From the NCBI RefSeq assembly GCF_002951615.1, contig NZ_CP019063.1:124001-188000 (forward strand): DNA of 64,000 nt, written 5' to 3'. Positions 30,771-40,129 of the stretch are shown one piece after another. Positions within the stretch are counted from its first letter, which is position 1. Each line of letters begins with the position of its first letter. The notes beneath the pieces were generated by a model. It was given only the letters and a program-made list of their open reading frames with translations, ran no database searches and was not told where the DNA came from. The stretch comes from Rahnella sikkimica. GTDB taxonomy: Bacteria > Pseudomonadota > Gammaproteobacteria > Enterobacterales > Enterobacteriaceae. The position numbers and the translations under genes are program-made.

Positions 30771-32311
30771 ATGAAGACAGTCAAACCTTTCAGCCCACCT
30801 TATGTTTTCTGGATCAGTACAATTCTGGTGGCTGCCATTCTGTTAATCAGCGTGCATCTGGTCGTGTCAGCCTATGACCGCGACGATCTGACTTCCTATG
30901 CGCGTCATATCCTGTCCAGGGGGTGGAAGTTGCTGATGAATCGCAAAATATCGTCACTAATGTCAACAATATAAAGCCCGAATCCTGCAGTAACGGATTT
31001 CTGGATGAAATCCGCTACCTTGCGTTTACGTCTGTTTTTGTCTCCGATATCGGTTACACCCAGGATCACGCACTGAAATGTACGGCAATGCGCGGTCGTC
31101 TTCCTGAGCCGGTAGCCATGTCCGCGCCGGATTCTGTTACACGCTACGGGCAGCGCATCTGGACGTTATTTAGTGGGATTGTTGATCCCCGTATTAGCGC
31201 TGACATGATGGAATCAGAAAACGTCTTAATCTTTCCCACACCCGCGGCATTTCGCGATATTTATGTGCCCTATGACGGATTTGGTGCGGTACTGTCAAAC
31301 CACCGGCGGGATCATATATTCAGGGCCTTTGGCGAAACTGATGGGCTTGTGAAGGATGTGACTGCCGTTACTGGTATCAAATGGTTGCATCAGGCCAGGT
31401 TTTCAGAGTGCAGCAATAAATATGATATATGCGTGATGGCAAGGAATACAAAAATAGGGATCTTATCCCTGTCTGAGACTGCCATTTCATTCGTTATCCT
31501 CATGAGTCTCATCGCCGGTGGCGTATTCTCTTTTTCGGTTTCGCAATTTATAAACAACAACCGGTCATTACAGAACAAGCTTAAAATTGCCATCAGACGT
31601 GATGATATAAAGGTCAATTTTCAGCCTTTCGTCGAAATATCAACGGGCAAAGTGGTGGGTTACGAAGCCTTAGCCCGCTGGAAACAAAATAATGGTGATT
31701 TCGTTTCGCCTGAAGTTTTCATCAAGCTTGCTGAATCAACAAACCAGATCAAGAACCTGACACGTTCTGTTGTTGCCAGAACCCTGAGGGAAATGGCACC
31801 GGTCCTGAGAGAGAATGAATCTTTATTCGTGAGTATCAACGTCACGACATCAGATGTGATTGATCCCGAATTCAAAATTCTTCTCGAAGAAGAAGTCGAT
31901 AAAGGGGGCATTGGCCGGGAGCAGGTCGTTCTGGAAATCACCGAACGTTCTACGGCAGATCACGAGATTCTCAAAAATGCGCTTGTCCGGTTAAGGGAGT
32001 ACGGATACAGGATCGCATTGGATGATTTTGGAACCGGCTATTCCAATCTTGATTATCTGAGCAAGTTATCCTTCGACTTTATTAAAGTTGATAAAATATT
32101 CACTGATTCTATTGGCACGCAATCTGTCAGTTTTAGCATGTTAAAAATGATGTTAGAGATGCTGGATCAAACCCGTGCAGCGGTTATCGTTGAAGGAATA
32201 GAAGAACAGCATCAGGCTGACTTTTTGCTGAATTCGTGTTCGACAATAATTGGTCAGGGCTGGTTATACGGAAAGCCGATGGAGAGTACAAAGATCGTTA
32301 TCCAGCATTAA
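30771..32311 (+). pseudogene. CSS-motif EAL c-di-GMP phosphodiesterase, frameshifted at a G-tract
   Basis: Two overlapping frames together make one standard protein. Frame 1 (30771-30974) supplies a membrane segment (FWISTILVAAILLISVHLVV) and the start of the periplasmic domain. Frame 2 (from about 30920 to 32311) continues with the CSS-type cysteines (ESCSNGF; HALKCTAM), a second membrane segment (SFVILMSLIAGGVFSF), then a complete EAL domain: YEALARWK, LDDFGTGYSNLDYL, IKVDKIF, VEGIE, GQGWLYGKP. The frames join at a run of five G (30919-30923); one more G would give a continuous SRGVEVADES. All EAL catalytic residues look intact, so the lesion may be a recent mutation, phase variation, slippage or an assembly error. 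It sits between a LuxR-type regulator and a fimbrial operon. Confidence 0.8.
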
Positions 32312-32316
32312 GAATT

Positions 32317-32345
32317 CAGGGGTAAACGCCCCTGCATACCTTTCT
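32317..32345 (+). terminator. Probable terminator after the phosphodiesterase gene
   Basis: CAGGGG and CCCCTG around TAAACG, followed by a pyrimidine-rich CATACCTTTCTTTC. The ~560 nt from here to the pilin start are AT-rich; I see no gene and no pair of inverted repeats that would mark an invertible promoter switch. Confidence 0.6.
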
Positions 32346-32907
32346 TTCAGCCCCAGTCAGTTTGTTATTCCCTCCTTATAGTTACGTCAAAAATTACGCT
32401 ACCACCATCACGCCTGATGATTACGCCTGTCCGGTAACGTTCCTTCACGAGAGAATATTTCCAACACATCACTTATCAGGCCGGATTACTGTCTGCGTCT
32501 GACAGTAATTTAAAAAATATAAAGTAATATTTTATAAAAATTTTCTAATGAAAACCAATTAATAGCATTTCTAGAAACATGACTCTGTATACCAAAATCG
32601 ACCAACCTGTCATGCATTTAATTAAAATAAGAATAATCCTAGCCAAAAACCTCGTGTAACTAAAGTTATAATTTATTATGTATAAAAATTGCAAAATATT
32701 TCACTGAATACCTGTCCCACCTTAATTGAACATAGTGAGATCAATAACCCGCCACCTAAAAACCAGAATAAAACACTTTTTTATTACCATTTAAAGGTGT
32801 TATTTGCCAATTTTCTTCACTTGTTTACTATTCCCCACTCTGATGAGGCCAGTCTGGGACTCGCTTTAATCAGTGAGAAGGAAATTAATCTAATGGAGAA
32901 AAAATGC

Positions 32908-33456
32908 ATGAATAAGAAAATCTTAGTGGCTTGTGGTTTGCTGGTAGCAGGTTATTCGATGACGGCATCTGCTGTGTCTGATAATACCATTTCGTTCCAG
33001 GGTGAAGTCACCGATGAGACATGTTCATTAACCGTGAATGGTAATGACAGCACCCCTATTATCTTATTACCCACAGTCTCTACTTCTGATTTAGCCACTG
33101 CAGGGAGTCATGCAGGAGCCACGACATTTGAAATGGGTGTCAGCGGTTGCGCTGGCACCAGCGGAGATGATGCTACTGACACAAAAATCAGTACTGTATT
33201 TTCCGGTAATCTGGTTGAAACAACTAATGGCACGTTGGGTAATACCGGGACAGCTGAAAACGTAACGGTTCAAATACTGGATGTTTCTGGTGAAGAAATT
33301 AATCTGAGCTCAACCTACACCGCTGATAACGATCTGAAATTATCTGCGGGTGACACAGCGTCAACGGCAACCTACACCGCTCGATATTATGCCACTGATG
33401 TCGCGGCAGCCGGTACCGTTGCTGCTTCAATGCAATATGCAATTTCTTATCAGTAA
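32908..33456 (+). CDS. Major fimbrial subunit (chaperone-usher pilin)
   Basis: 182 residues. Signal peptide MNKKILVACGLLVAGYSMTASA, then a short N-terminal strand (NTISFQGEVTDETCSLTVNG) for donor-strand exchange, a cysteine pair (DETCSL and SGCAGTS) and the C-terminal beta-zipper ending AASMQYAISYQ with the penultimate tyrosine. ATG 32908 is preferred: GGAG lies 9 nt upstream and the signal peptide starts there. The longer frame from 32689 is noncoding-like. A perfect terminator follows directly, so the pilin is probably made in excess of the assembly proteins. Confidence 0.9.
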   Translation: MNKKILVACGLLVAGYSMTASAVSDNTISFQGEVTDETCSLTVNGNDSTPIILLPTVSTSDLATAGSHAGATTFEMGVSGCAGTSGDDATDTKISTVFSGNLVETTNGTLGNTGTAENVTVQILDVSGEEINLSSTYTADNDLKLSAGDTASTATYTARYYATDVAAAGTVAASMQYAISYQ

Positions 33457-33473
33457 CATTTAAAGTCTCGGAA

Positions 33474-33500
33474 GATGGCAGTTAACTGCCATCTTTTTTT
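33474..33500 (+). terminator. Terminator/attenuator between pilin and chaperone genes
   Basis: GATGGCAG and CTGCCATC pair around TTAA (the whole 20 bases are a perfect palindrome), followed by seven T. Placed between the first and second fimbrial genes, it would let only part of the transcripts continue. Confidence 0.92.
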
Positions 33501-33553
33501 CATCGGGGCGGGCGTCCACAGATATCTCACAAACTTATAAGTCACCTATTAAA

Positions 33554-34315
33554 ATGTTTAATCAATTTACTTTAATTACCAAGATATCGGGTCTGATTAT
33601 TTTGTTGATATCATGTTTGTTTCCCGCGATGGCATTTTCCAGTGTCACGATGATTGGCAACAGAATTATTTACCCGTCAGATAACACCTCTGTAAACGTT
33701 GAATTTCGTAATAAGGATATAATCCCTTACGCGGTGCAAACCTGGCTGGATGATGGTGATACCGAGTCCACTCCCGCGACAGGTAAAGCACCTTTTATTG
33801 CTTCTCCTGCTCTTTTTCGGATTTCGGCTAACGGCGGGCAGGTTCTCCGCATTGCATTTAATGGCGCACGTCATTTACCCCAGGATCGGGAGTCTATTTT
33901 TTACTTTAATTTCTTACAAATACCGCCAGTGAATGCGGGTGACGAAAGCGATCAAAAAAAGAATAAAATGCTGATCATGTTAAAAAACCGCGTAAAGGTT
34001 TTTTACAGACCCGCCGCTATTGCCTCCGGCAGTAAAAGTTTATTTGATAAAATTAGCGTCACCCCTTCTGAGGCGAATGGCAGCACGACCATTAATATCG
34101 AAAACAATTCTCCATTTTATGCCTCTCTGATTAATGTAAAAATTAAACAGGGGAATCAGGTCTATAAACAGAAAGCCGATATGATCTCTCCTTTCTCAAA
34201 GGGAAGCGTTGTATTCAAAAAGATCCAAGATCTGAAAAATGCGACAGTTATTGTTGATTATCTCAATGATCAGGGTGCAAGGATGAGCCACGAGTATGAA
34301 ATCAATCACGAATAA
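33554..34315 (+). CDS. Periplasmic fimbrial chaperone (PapD family), first copy
   Basis: 253 residues. A signal peptide ends near AMAFSS. Chaperone domain 1 contains RIIYPSDNTSVNVEFRN with the subunit-binding arginine, and the conserved LPQDRESIFYFNFLQIPP (about 108-126). Domain 2 contains LKNRVKVFYRP with the invariant lysine-type residues. It binds pilins in the periplasm by donating its G1 strand. Its 3' end overlaps the usher gene by 20 bp. Confidence 0.92.
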   Translation: MFNQFTLITKISGLIILLISCLFPAMAFSSVTMIGNRIIYPSDNTSVNVEFRNKDIIPYAVQTWLDDGDTESTPATGKAPFIASPALFRISANGGQVLRIAFNGARHLPQDRESIFYFNFLQIPPVNAGDESDQKKNKMLIMLKNRVKVFYRPAAIASGSKSLFDKISVTPSEANGSTTINIENNSPFYASLINVKIKQGNQVYKQKADMISPFSKGSVVFKKIQDLKNATVIVDYLNDQGARMSHEYEINHE

Positions 34316-36857
34316 AAAATCACAGACACTTTCGTTATTAACTGTCTGCATTATGGCCAGTTACAGTCCGTTTACTGTCGCAGAGGATTATTATTTTGAT
34401 CCCGGCTTACTGCAGGGTTCTGGCGTATCGGTGAATCTGGAGAAACTTAACGAAAAAGTTGTCAGCGCGGATGCCGGAACCTATCGGGTAGACCTCTATG
34501 TCAATAACAAACTGGTTAAAGAAAATACAGAAATCACATTTAGCCGTAAATCTGAGGGAGATAATGTCACTGTTCAGCCTTGCCTGAAAGCCGAAGACAT
34601 AAAACTGATTCAGCTGAAACCGGATACGGTGACGTTAATTCCTGTTGATGATAAATGTGTCTGGTTTTCCGATCTCTCAAAAGCATCTTCATGGGAACTG
34701 GAACAGTCAACGCAAAAACTGAAACTGCTGATCCCGCAAAGTTTACTCTATCGCCAGCCACGGGGTTATATTCCGGTGTCCCAGTGGGATAGCGGCGGCC
34801 TGGGCTTATTTATTAAGCACAACACTAACTATTATGAAACCCGTAACACCGGTGGCTATAAAACAAAAAACCTGTGGAGCGGACTTAACAGCGGAACCAA
34901 TATTGGCCTTTGGCAATTAAGAAATCAGTCAAATTATCGCTATACCGATAATAATGGGCGGACAAGCCATAAATGGACCAGCGTGCGGACGAATGCACAA
35001 CGGCCTTTGGCGTCGATCAATTCTTTGATCACCTTCGGTGACAGCTATACCAACAGCAGCCTGTTTGGCAGCCTGTCGTTCAATGGTGTAAAACTCGCCA
35101 GCGATACCAGAATGATGCCTCAGGGCAAGCGGGGTTATGCGCCGGAAGTTCGTGGCGTTGCCAGTACCACTGCGCGTGTTGTGGTGAGCCAGCTCGGTAA
35201 GACGATTTATGAAACCGTGGTTTCACCTGGCCCGTTTGTTATCGACGATTTGTCCAACACCAAAGGTCAGGGCGATCTTCAGGTCACGGTCATTGAAGCT
35301 AACGGGCAAACGTCATCCTTTACCGTTCCCTATTCCGCAGTGCCGGATTCTGTTCGCCCTGGTTTGTGGAACTATGAGCTGGCACTTGGCAAGGTGCGCA
35401 AATATTACAGCGTGGATAACGAGTTTGTGGAAGGTGTTGTGCAGCGCGGGATCAGCAACCGGTTTACCGGCAATGCCGGTGTGCGTCTGGCGAAAGACTA
35501 TGAGGCATATTTGCTTGGCGGCGTAATGGCCACGCAATTTGGGGCCATTGGCGTCAATACGACTTATTCACATGCGCTCGCAGAAAACAATCAGCGTCAG
35601 TCGGGTTGGCGTGCCGAGGCCAGTTACAGCAAAACCTTTACGACCGGCACTAATCTGACACTGGCCGCCTACCGTTATTCCACCAAAGGTTTCCGCGATC
35701 TGCAGGATGTTTTGGGCGTAAGACGAGCGGCCGAAAATACCAGTACCTATTATTCGGATACGCTGAATCAGAAGAATCAGTTCAGCGTGACCATTGCCCA
35801 GGGCTTCGATACGTTCGGTTCACTTTCTCTGAATGCCAGTACCTCAGACTATTACAGTAATAGTTCACGCATTACTCAGATGCAGCTGGGTTATAGCAAT
35901 AGTTATAAAAAGATCAGCTACAACATCAACGTTGGCAGACAACGCACCAGTTACAGTAACCGAAGCAACTATTACAGTAATACCGATGACAGCGACAACA
36001 ATAAAAAGTACACCGAGAATACCATCTCCATCGGTTTCTCCATGCCGCTCGACTGGACAGATTCACGGTCAAACGTTTCGTTCAATGTGGCGAAAAACAA
36101 AACGTCAGAATCAGCCACGACCAGCCTTTCCGGCTCCGTGGGTGAAAAGAGTAACTTATCCTATTCATTATACAGCGGCGTAGAAAACTATCAGAGCACG
36201 GGGAATGAAATGACCTGGGGCGGTTCATTGCAACAGAACACCTCCAAAGGGGCATTCCGCGGGTCTTATTCTCAGGGCAGCGGTTATAAGCAGTTTGGGA
36301 TGGGGACGTCGGGGACTTTACTTATCCATCCGGGTGGCGTGACCTACGGGCCGTATGTCAGTGATACTTTTGCGCTGGTAAAAGCCAAGGGAGCCAAAGG
36401 GGCTGAAATCAAGAACGGGCAGGGCGCGAAAATCGATAGCTTTGGTTACGCCATCATGCCGTCGTTATCTCCGTATCGTTATAACACCGTGAGCCTGGAT
36501 CCTAAGGGATTAAACTCAAAAGTGGATATTCAGGGCGGCAGTCAGCAGGTTGTGCCTTATTCAGGTGCGATCGTCCAGGTTAATTTTGAAACAATATCCG
36601 GACAGCAGGTGCTGATTAATACCACGCTCAATAATAAACAAATGATCCCGATGGGCGCTGACGTTACCGATAAAGACGGTAAAAATTTAGGCATGGTCGG
36701 ACAGGCGGGGCAGATCTACGCACGCATTAATGATCGCTCCGGTGTGTTATTTGTTTCATGGGGTAAAGGCGATGCAGAACAGTGCCGGATTAATTATCAG
36801 TTACCTGCAACTGCGGATAATGAATTTGTTCAAATGACACTGCCTTGTGAGATTTAA
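34296..36857 (+). CDS. Fimbrial outer-membrane usher (PapC/FimD family)
   Basis: 853 residues, the normal size. Signal peptide to about residue 29, N-terminal binding domain (YYFDPGLLQGSGVSVNLEKLN), long barrel with the plug domain (GYAPEVRGVASTTARVVVSQ, TIYETVVSPGPFVIDDL, a highly conserved segment at about 290-310), and C-terminal domains containing PYSGAIVQVNFET and a terminal disulfide pair (AEQCRINY, TLPCEI). It forms the secretion pore for pilins delivered by the chaperone. Overlaps the chaperone gene by 20 bp. Confidence 0.95.
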   Translation: MKSITNKKSQTLSLLTVCIMASYSPFTVAEDYYFDPGLLQGSGVSVNLEKLNEKVVSADAGTYRVDLYVNNKLVKENTEITFSRKSEGDNVTVQPCLKAEDIKLIQLKPDTVTLIPVDDKCVWFSDLSKASSWELEQSTQKLKLLIPQSLLYRQPRGYIPVSQWDSGGLGLFIKHNTNYYETRNTGGYKTKNLWSGLNSGTNIGLWQLRNQSNYRYTDNNGRTSHKWTSVRTNAQRPLASINSLITFGDSYTNSSLFGSLSFNGVKLASDTRMMPQGKRGYAPEVRGVASTTARVVVSQLGKTIYETVVSPGPFVIDDLSNTKGQGDLQVTVIEANGQTSSFTVPYSAVPDSVRPGLWNYELALGKVRKYYSVDNEFVEGVVQRGISNRFTGNAGVRLAKDYEAYLLGGVMATQFGAIGVNTTYSHALAENNQRQSGWRAEASYSKTFTTGTNLTLAAYRYSTKGFRDLQDVLGVRRAAENTSTYYSDTLNQKNQFSVTIAQGFDTFGSLSLNASTSDYYSNSSRITQMQLGYSNSYKKISYNINVGRQRTSYSNRSNYYSNTDDSDNNKKYTENTISIGFSMPLDWTDSRSNVSFNVAKNKTSESATTSLSGSVGEKSNLSYSLYSGVENYQSTGNEMTWGGSLQQNTSKGAFRGSYSQGSGYKQFGMGTSGTLLIHPGGVTYGPYVSDTFALVKAKGAKGAEIKNGQGAKIDSFGYAIMPSLSPYRYNTVSLDPKGLNSKVDIQGGSQQVVPYSGAIVQVNFETISGQQVLINTTLNNKQMIPMGADVTDKDGKNLGMVGQAGQIYARINDRSGVLFVSWGKGDAEQCRINYQLPATADNEFVQMTLPCEI

Positions 36858-36901
36858 ATTTACTGAGAAATATTCATGATGAGACAGGGAATTAATGCGT
36901 G

Positions 36902-38224
36902 ATGAAAAAAGTAATTTTTTTAATGATTTTTTTGGGATTTGTACTGCCCGGTATTTCACAGGCAACTTGCTCGCGTGCGACGGGTACCGGATATCTGACT
37001 ACTGCACTTATTGAAGCAGGTTACACGGCCACAAGCTGGAGTGGGGCTTGCGATACCTGCAATGGTAATATAGGACTTCCTTCAGTTGTCTCTTTAAGTA
37101 CCGGTTCAAGCTTCATGCCATCAGGAACGTTAATAGCCAGTTCAACAGCTGACTTCTTCCAAGCCTCCGTTGCAACGACTTACGGTCAAAATCAGATACT
37201 TTTCAGATGTGCGTTAGCCGATGCCGATTCTATTTATGAAATGTACGGTACGAATGGTGATAATGCCTACACCGGCAGGTACACAACAGATGAAGTTGAC
37301 AATGCTTATTATAGCCCTGTAAGAAACGTCGCCTACCGATTGACCAATACAACCACAGGTGAATATTATTCCAGATACTGGAAAGCACGAAAGTTGACCG
37401 CTGACGATTGGGTTCAAGACGAAACTTACATTTATATTCCTGCTAGTATATTCAGTGGCATCACCATAGAGTTATTTAAAATAGACTCCACAAGTTATTA
37501 TACTAATAGTAGCACCTCCTGGTTAATGAGTTATTCCCAACCCTATGGTTATATTGCTTTTAAAGGGCCTGGTTTGTCGACAAATGTTACCGATGGTGCA
37601 GATTCATACAGTAACGCTAACGGTTGGTATACCGCATGGCCCGCAGCATATGGCCTCTACAATGATGTCACTTTTGTCCGGGGTGCGATGTGCCTTGTCA
37701 AAGATTATCCATCCGTTGTTCTATTACCCACAATAAGTACTTCATCACTCAATAATGGTGAAACGAGCCAAAGCACTTTTGATATTAGTTTAACTTGTGA
37801 AGATGCGGCTGTATCCAGCGTAAGTAAATCAACAACATCCTCCGCTAATGTTGCAATGGGTTTCTTAGTTAATCAGTCAACAGCGGTCACCGCCGCGACA
37901 ACACTGGGTCTAACCTCAACCAGTGGTTTAACGCATTTACTGGACACCAATTACGGCAGCTCAGGTGTCGCGTCCGGCGTAGGGATACGCATTTATGATG
38001 AAAGCGGAAATGCACTGAATCTGTTATCGAGCACGACAACAGCAACTGGCAACACTGGCGGTTGGTACGCTTATAAAGCTTTAACCACCAGTCAGGATGA
38101 TTCAACGGACGGTGTCACAACGTACACCGGTAATTTTACAGCATCTCTGGAGGCCATCAGTGGCGAAACAGTTACAGCGGGAACGGTCAATGCGCAGTTA
38201 CAAGTGGTGGTCAGTTTTCAATAA
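36902..38224 (+). CDS. Fimbrial tip adhesin (two-domain)
   Basis: 440 residues. Signal peptide MKKVIFLMIFLGFVLPGISQA, then a long N-terminal lectin-like region rich in Ser, Thr, Tyr and Asn with cysteine pairs (CDTCNG; FRCALAD), then a pilin domain from about residue 275 (MCLVKDYPSVVLLPTISTSSL) ending SLEAISGETV...LQVVVSFQ. The segment LLPTISTSSL mirrors LLPTVSTSDL of the major pilin, so the two subunits share an assembly surface. Receptor unknown. An ATG 36902 start is used; the GTG just before it is also in frame. The 3' end overlaps the second chaperone gene. Confidence 0.82.
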   Translation: MKKVIFLMIFLGFVLPGISQATCSRATGTGYLTTALIEAGYTATSWSGACDTCNGNIGLPSVVSLSTGSSFMPSGTLIASSTADFFQASVATTYGQNQILFRCALADADSIYEMYGTNGDNAYTGRYTTDEVDNAYYSPVRNVAYRLTNTTTGEYYSRYWKARKLTADDWVQDETYIYIPASIFSGITIELFKIDSTSYYTNSSTSWLMSYSQPYGYIAFKGPGLSTNVTDGADSYSNANGWYTAWPAAYGLYNDVTFVRGAMCLVKDYPSVVLLPTISTSSLNNGETSQSTFDISLTCEDAAVSSVSKSTTSSANVAMGFLVNQSTAVTAATTLGLTSTSGLTHLLDTNYGSSGVASGVGIRIYDESGNALNLLSSTTTATGNTGGWYAYKALTTSQDDSTDGVTTYTGNFTASLEAISGETVTAGTVNAQLQVVVSFQ

Positions 38225-38927
38225 GGTCACCCTTGCGGCGGGCATTATGCTCTGTTGCACAGCGTTTCACGCCGGTGCGGTGGTTAATGCGGAAAAAACC
38301 CGCGTGGTGTTCAGCTCAGGCAGCATCGCGGAATCACTTTCATTAGTTAATTCTGAGAAAGAACCTGTGGTGGTCCAGGTCTGGACAGATAATGGCGACC
38401 CGACCGTGAATCCGGATAAGGTTCATACGCCGATTGTGATCAATCCGCCGGTTTTCAAAATGACACCCGGCGAGATCCGCAATATTCGCCTGTTGCTGGT
38501 TTCTGCAGGAAGCCTGCCTCAGGACAGAGAAAGCGTGTATTGGCTGAATATCTACCAAATTCCGCCGAATACAGAAACGCAGCATAAAGGGGAGAAAAGG
38601 GTGGTTCTGCCCTTAAAGATCCGCATGAAAGTGTTCGTCAGGCCTGAAAAGGTAGGGGAACTCAAAGAGAGTGATGCGCAGAAATTACAATTTTCAGTGC
38701 AACAATCGGCGGCAGGTAAAACGCTGGTGATGAAAAATCCCACGCCGTGGCATCTGACAATATCCTCACTGAAGTCCGGGCAGACGGCGTTCCCAAATCT
38801 GATGCTGGAACCGTTTTCCAGCCAGTCAGTGGATGTGCCAAAGGATAAAGTCATGGCTCCCGAAATTGATTATGAAGTGATCAACGACAACGGGACGCGT
38901 TGGCCGAATAAATCAAACATTCTATGA
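38190..38927 (+). CDS. Periplasmic fimbrial chaperone (PapD family), second copy
   Basis: 245 residues. It begins inside the adhesin gene (35-bp overlap) at ATG 38190, the first start that gives a signal peptide (VTLAAGIMLCCTAFHAGA). Family motifs: KTRVVFSSGSIAESLSLVNSE, PVFKMTPGEIRNIRLL, LPQDRESVYWLNIYQIPP, LKIRMKVFVRP. It is clearly diverged from the first chaperone. A second chaperone after the adhesin gene suggests a dedicated partner for the adhesin, by analogy with other chaperone-usher systems with two chaperones. Confidence 0.9.
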   Translation: MRSYKWWSVFNKVTLAAGIMLCCTAFHAGAVVNAEKTRVVFSSGSIAESLSLVNSEKEPVVVQVWTDNGDPTVNPDKVHTPIVINPPVFKMTPGEIRNIRLLLVSAGSLPQDRESVYWLNIYQIPPNTETQHKGEKRVVLPLKIRMKVFVRPEKVGELKESDAQKLQFSVQQSAAGKTLVMKNPTPWHLTISSLKSGQTAFPNLMLEPFSSQSVDVPKDKVMAPEIDYEVINDNGTRWPNKSNIL

Positions 38928-39120
38928 CTGAGGCATTAAGTTTTAGGTGTTGTTGATTTTCTGTAAAAAATAATCTGGCTCGTTGATTCTAATTAACACA
39001 AATAAAACATAACCAAAATTTATGCCTTCTTGTTACATCGGCGTTTGAGTAGTGTGTAGGAGGATACCCCACCTCGTTAACATGAAGTGTTTTTAGAAAC
39101 GAAAGGTCAGGGAATTTATA

Positions 39121-39357
39121 ATGAAAATATCAGCATCATCAAAGCAATTCGCCTTGGGCAGCATGGTCATATCGGCCGTTCTTTGCATATCCGCCTGTTC
39201 AAGTAACTACGTTATTTCAACGGATGACGGACACATGATCGCCACGCACGGCAAGCCGGTAAAGGATAAAGACACCGGCCTTATCTCGTACAAAGACACA
39301 GATGGAAATACGCATCAGCTTAAGCAGCAGGATGTCAAAGAAATCGTGGAGAAATAA
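39121..39357 (+). CDS. YgdI/YgdR family lipoprotein
   Basis: 78 residues. Signal with lipobox ending ISAC (acylated cysteine about residue 26), then the DUF903 core seen in YgdI/YgdR: SSNYVISTDDGHMIATHGKPVKDKDTGLISYKDTDGNTHQL (given in family order, an SH3-like small fold). Role unknown; an outer-membrane-anchored small lipoprotein by family. A terminator follows immediately. Confidence 0.88.
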   Translation: MKISASSKQFALGSMVISAVLCISACSSNYVISTDDGHMIATHGKPVKDKDTGLISYKDTDGNTHQLKQQDVKEIVEK

Positions 39358-39361
39358 AGAG

Positions 39362-39402
39362 GGGCAGGTGGCCTGCCCGACACCACGTCGGGCGGGTATT
39401 TT
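39362..39402 (+). terminator. Terminator after the YgdI/YgdR gene, two alternative stems
   Basis: GGGCAGG/CCTGCCC (39362-39378) overlaps a second stem CCTGCCCGA/TCGGGCGGG (39372-39396) that runs into TATTTTA. The two stems share bases and cannot form together. Confidence 0.65.
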
Positions 39403-39533
39403 ACCTTCCGTTCCAGCGTTTCATCCCACAGAATGTGCTCACTGGTAATACCGACCCTGTAAAGGCTTCATACTCGGTTCCTTCAGCTAAAGTGGTAACT
39501 TTATTAAAACCGTCCCAAAAGGAGTCATTCATT

Positions 39534-39887
39534 ATGAAGAATTTGCTGCCAGTTCTTATAATTCTGACATCATCCGGATGCGTTGATCTTGGACGCGTCG
39601 GAATGCACCCCGAGTTAAAAACAGCTTACTTTGATGGCCGTCAGCATGAGGTTATAAACTGCCTATACTCTGCAGCGCTAAATCAACACTTATCATTGAT
39701 GAGAGGCGATCCATATCCAGATGGATCAGAAAGATACAACTTACAGGATGCAAATTTCGAGGATGTAGCATGGATTGACGTTTCTACTTTTAGTAATAAG
39801 CAAACAAGTGTGAACTTCTTTTATGCACCTCACGCACCTGATGTAACCGCCGCCATATCAGCAATGGTTTCTCAATGCAAAAAATGA
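39534..39887 (+). CDS. Hypothetical lipoprotein
   Basis: 117 residues, family not recognised. Short signal MKNLLPVLIILTSSGC with a lipobox-like SSGC (acylated cysteine about 16). The mature part has cysteines near INCLYS and at the end (VSQCKK) that could pair, and an acidic middle. AAGGAG lies 9 nt upstream of ATG 39534, which settles the start against the longer frame from 39435. No obvious operon partner; the 240 nt after it contain only a 36-codon frame that I do not accept as a gene. Confidence 0.65.
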   Translation: MKNLLPVLIILTSSGCVDLGRVGMHPELKTAYFDGRQHEVINCLYSAALNQHLSLMRGDPYPDGSERYNLQDANFEDVAWIDVSTFSNKQTSVNFFYAPHAPDVTAAISAMVSQCKK

Positions 39888-40129
39888 AGTTTGGACATGG
39901 TTACCCGCATCAGAAGAGTTCTCCCAGAAAGGTGGCAAATGCGCCGTATCTGGGTGACATTATCAAATCGGACTTACATTATTGGTGCGCATAATCATGA
40001 TTATGTTAAATTGAATCTACATTAACGCATCCACCTTGTTTCGATCATCTCCCCGCCTCCTGTCAGGTCTCTCACATTCCCCGCATCTGCACTTTTTTCG
40101 TTGCTCTATAAACCCGTACTTCCTCTCTT

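Noticed and set aside
32345..32907. Possible invertible promoter (fim-switch type) upstream of the pilin gene
   Set aside because: I looked for paired inverted repeats flanking a few hundred bases and found none; no recombinase gene is nearby.
32689..32907. 73-residue N-terminal extension of the pilin
   Set aside because: It has no signal peptide before the true one at 32908 and a GGAG ribosome site supports the internal ATG.
39884..39994. 36-codon frame starting with ATGA overlap at the end of the hypothetical lipoprotein gene
   Set aside because: Too short, no Shine-Dalgarno of its own and no recognisable motif.
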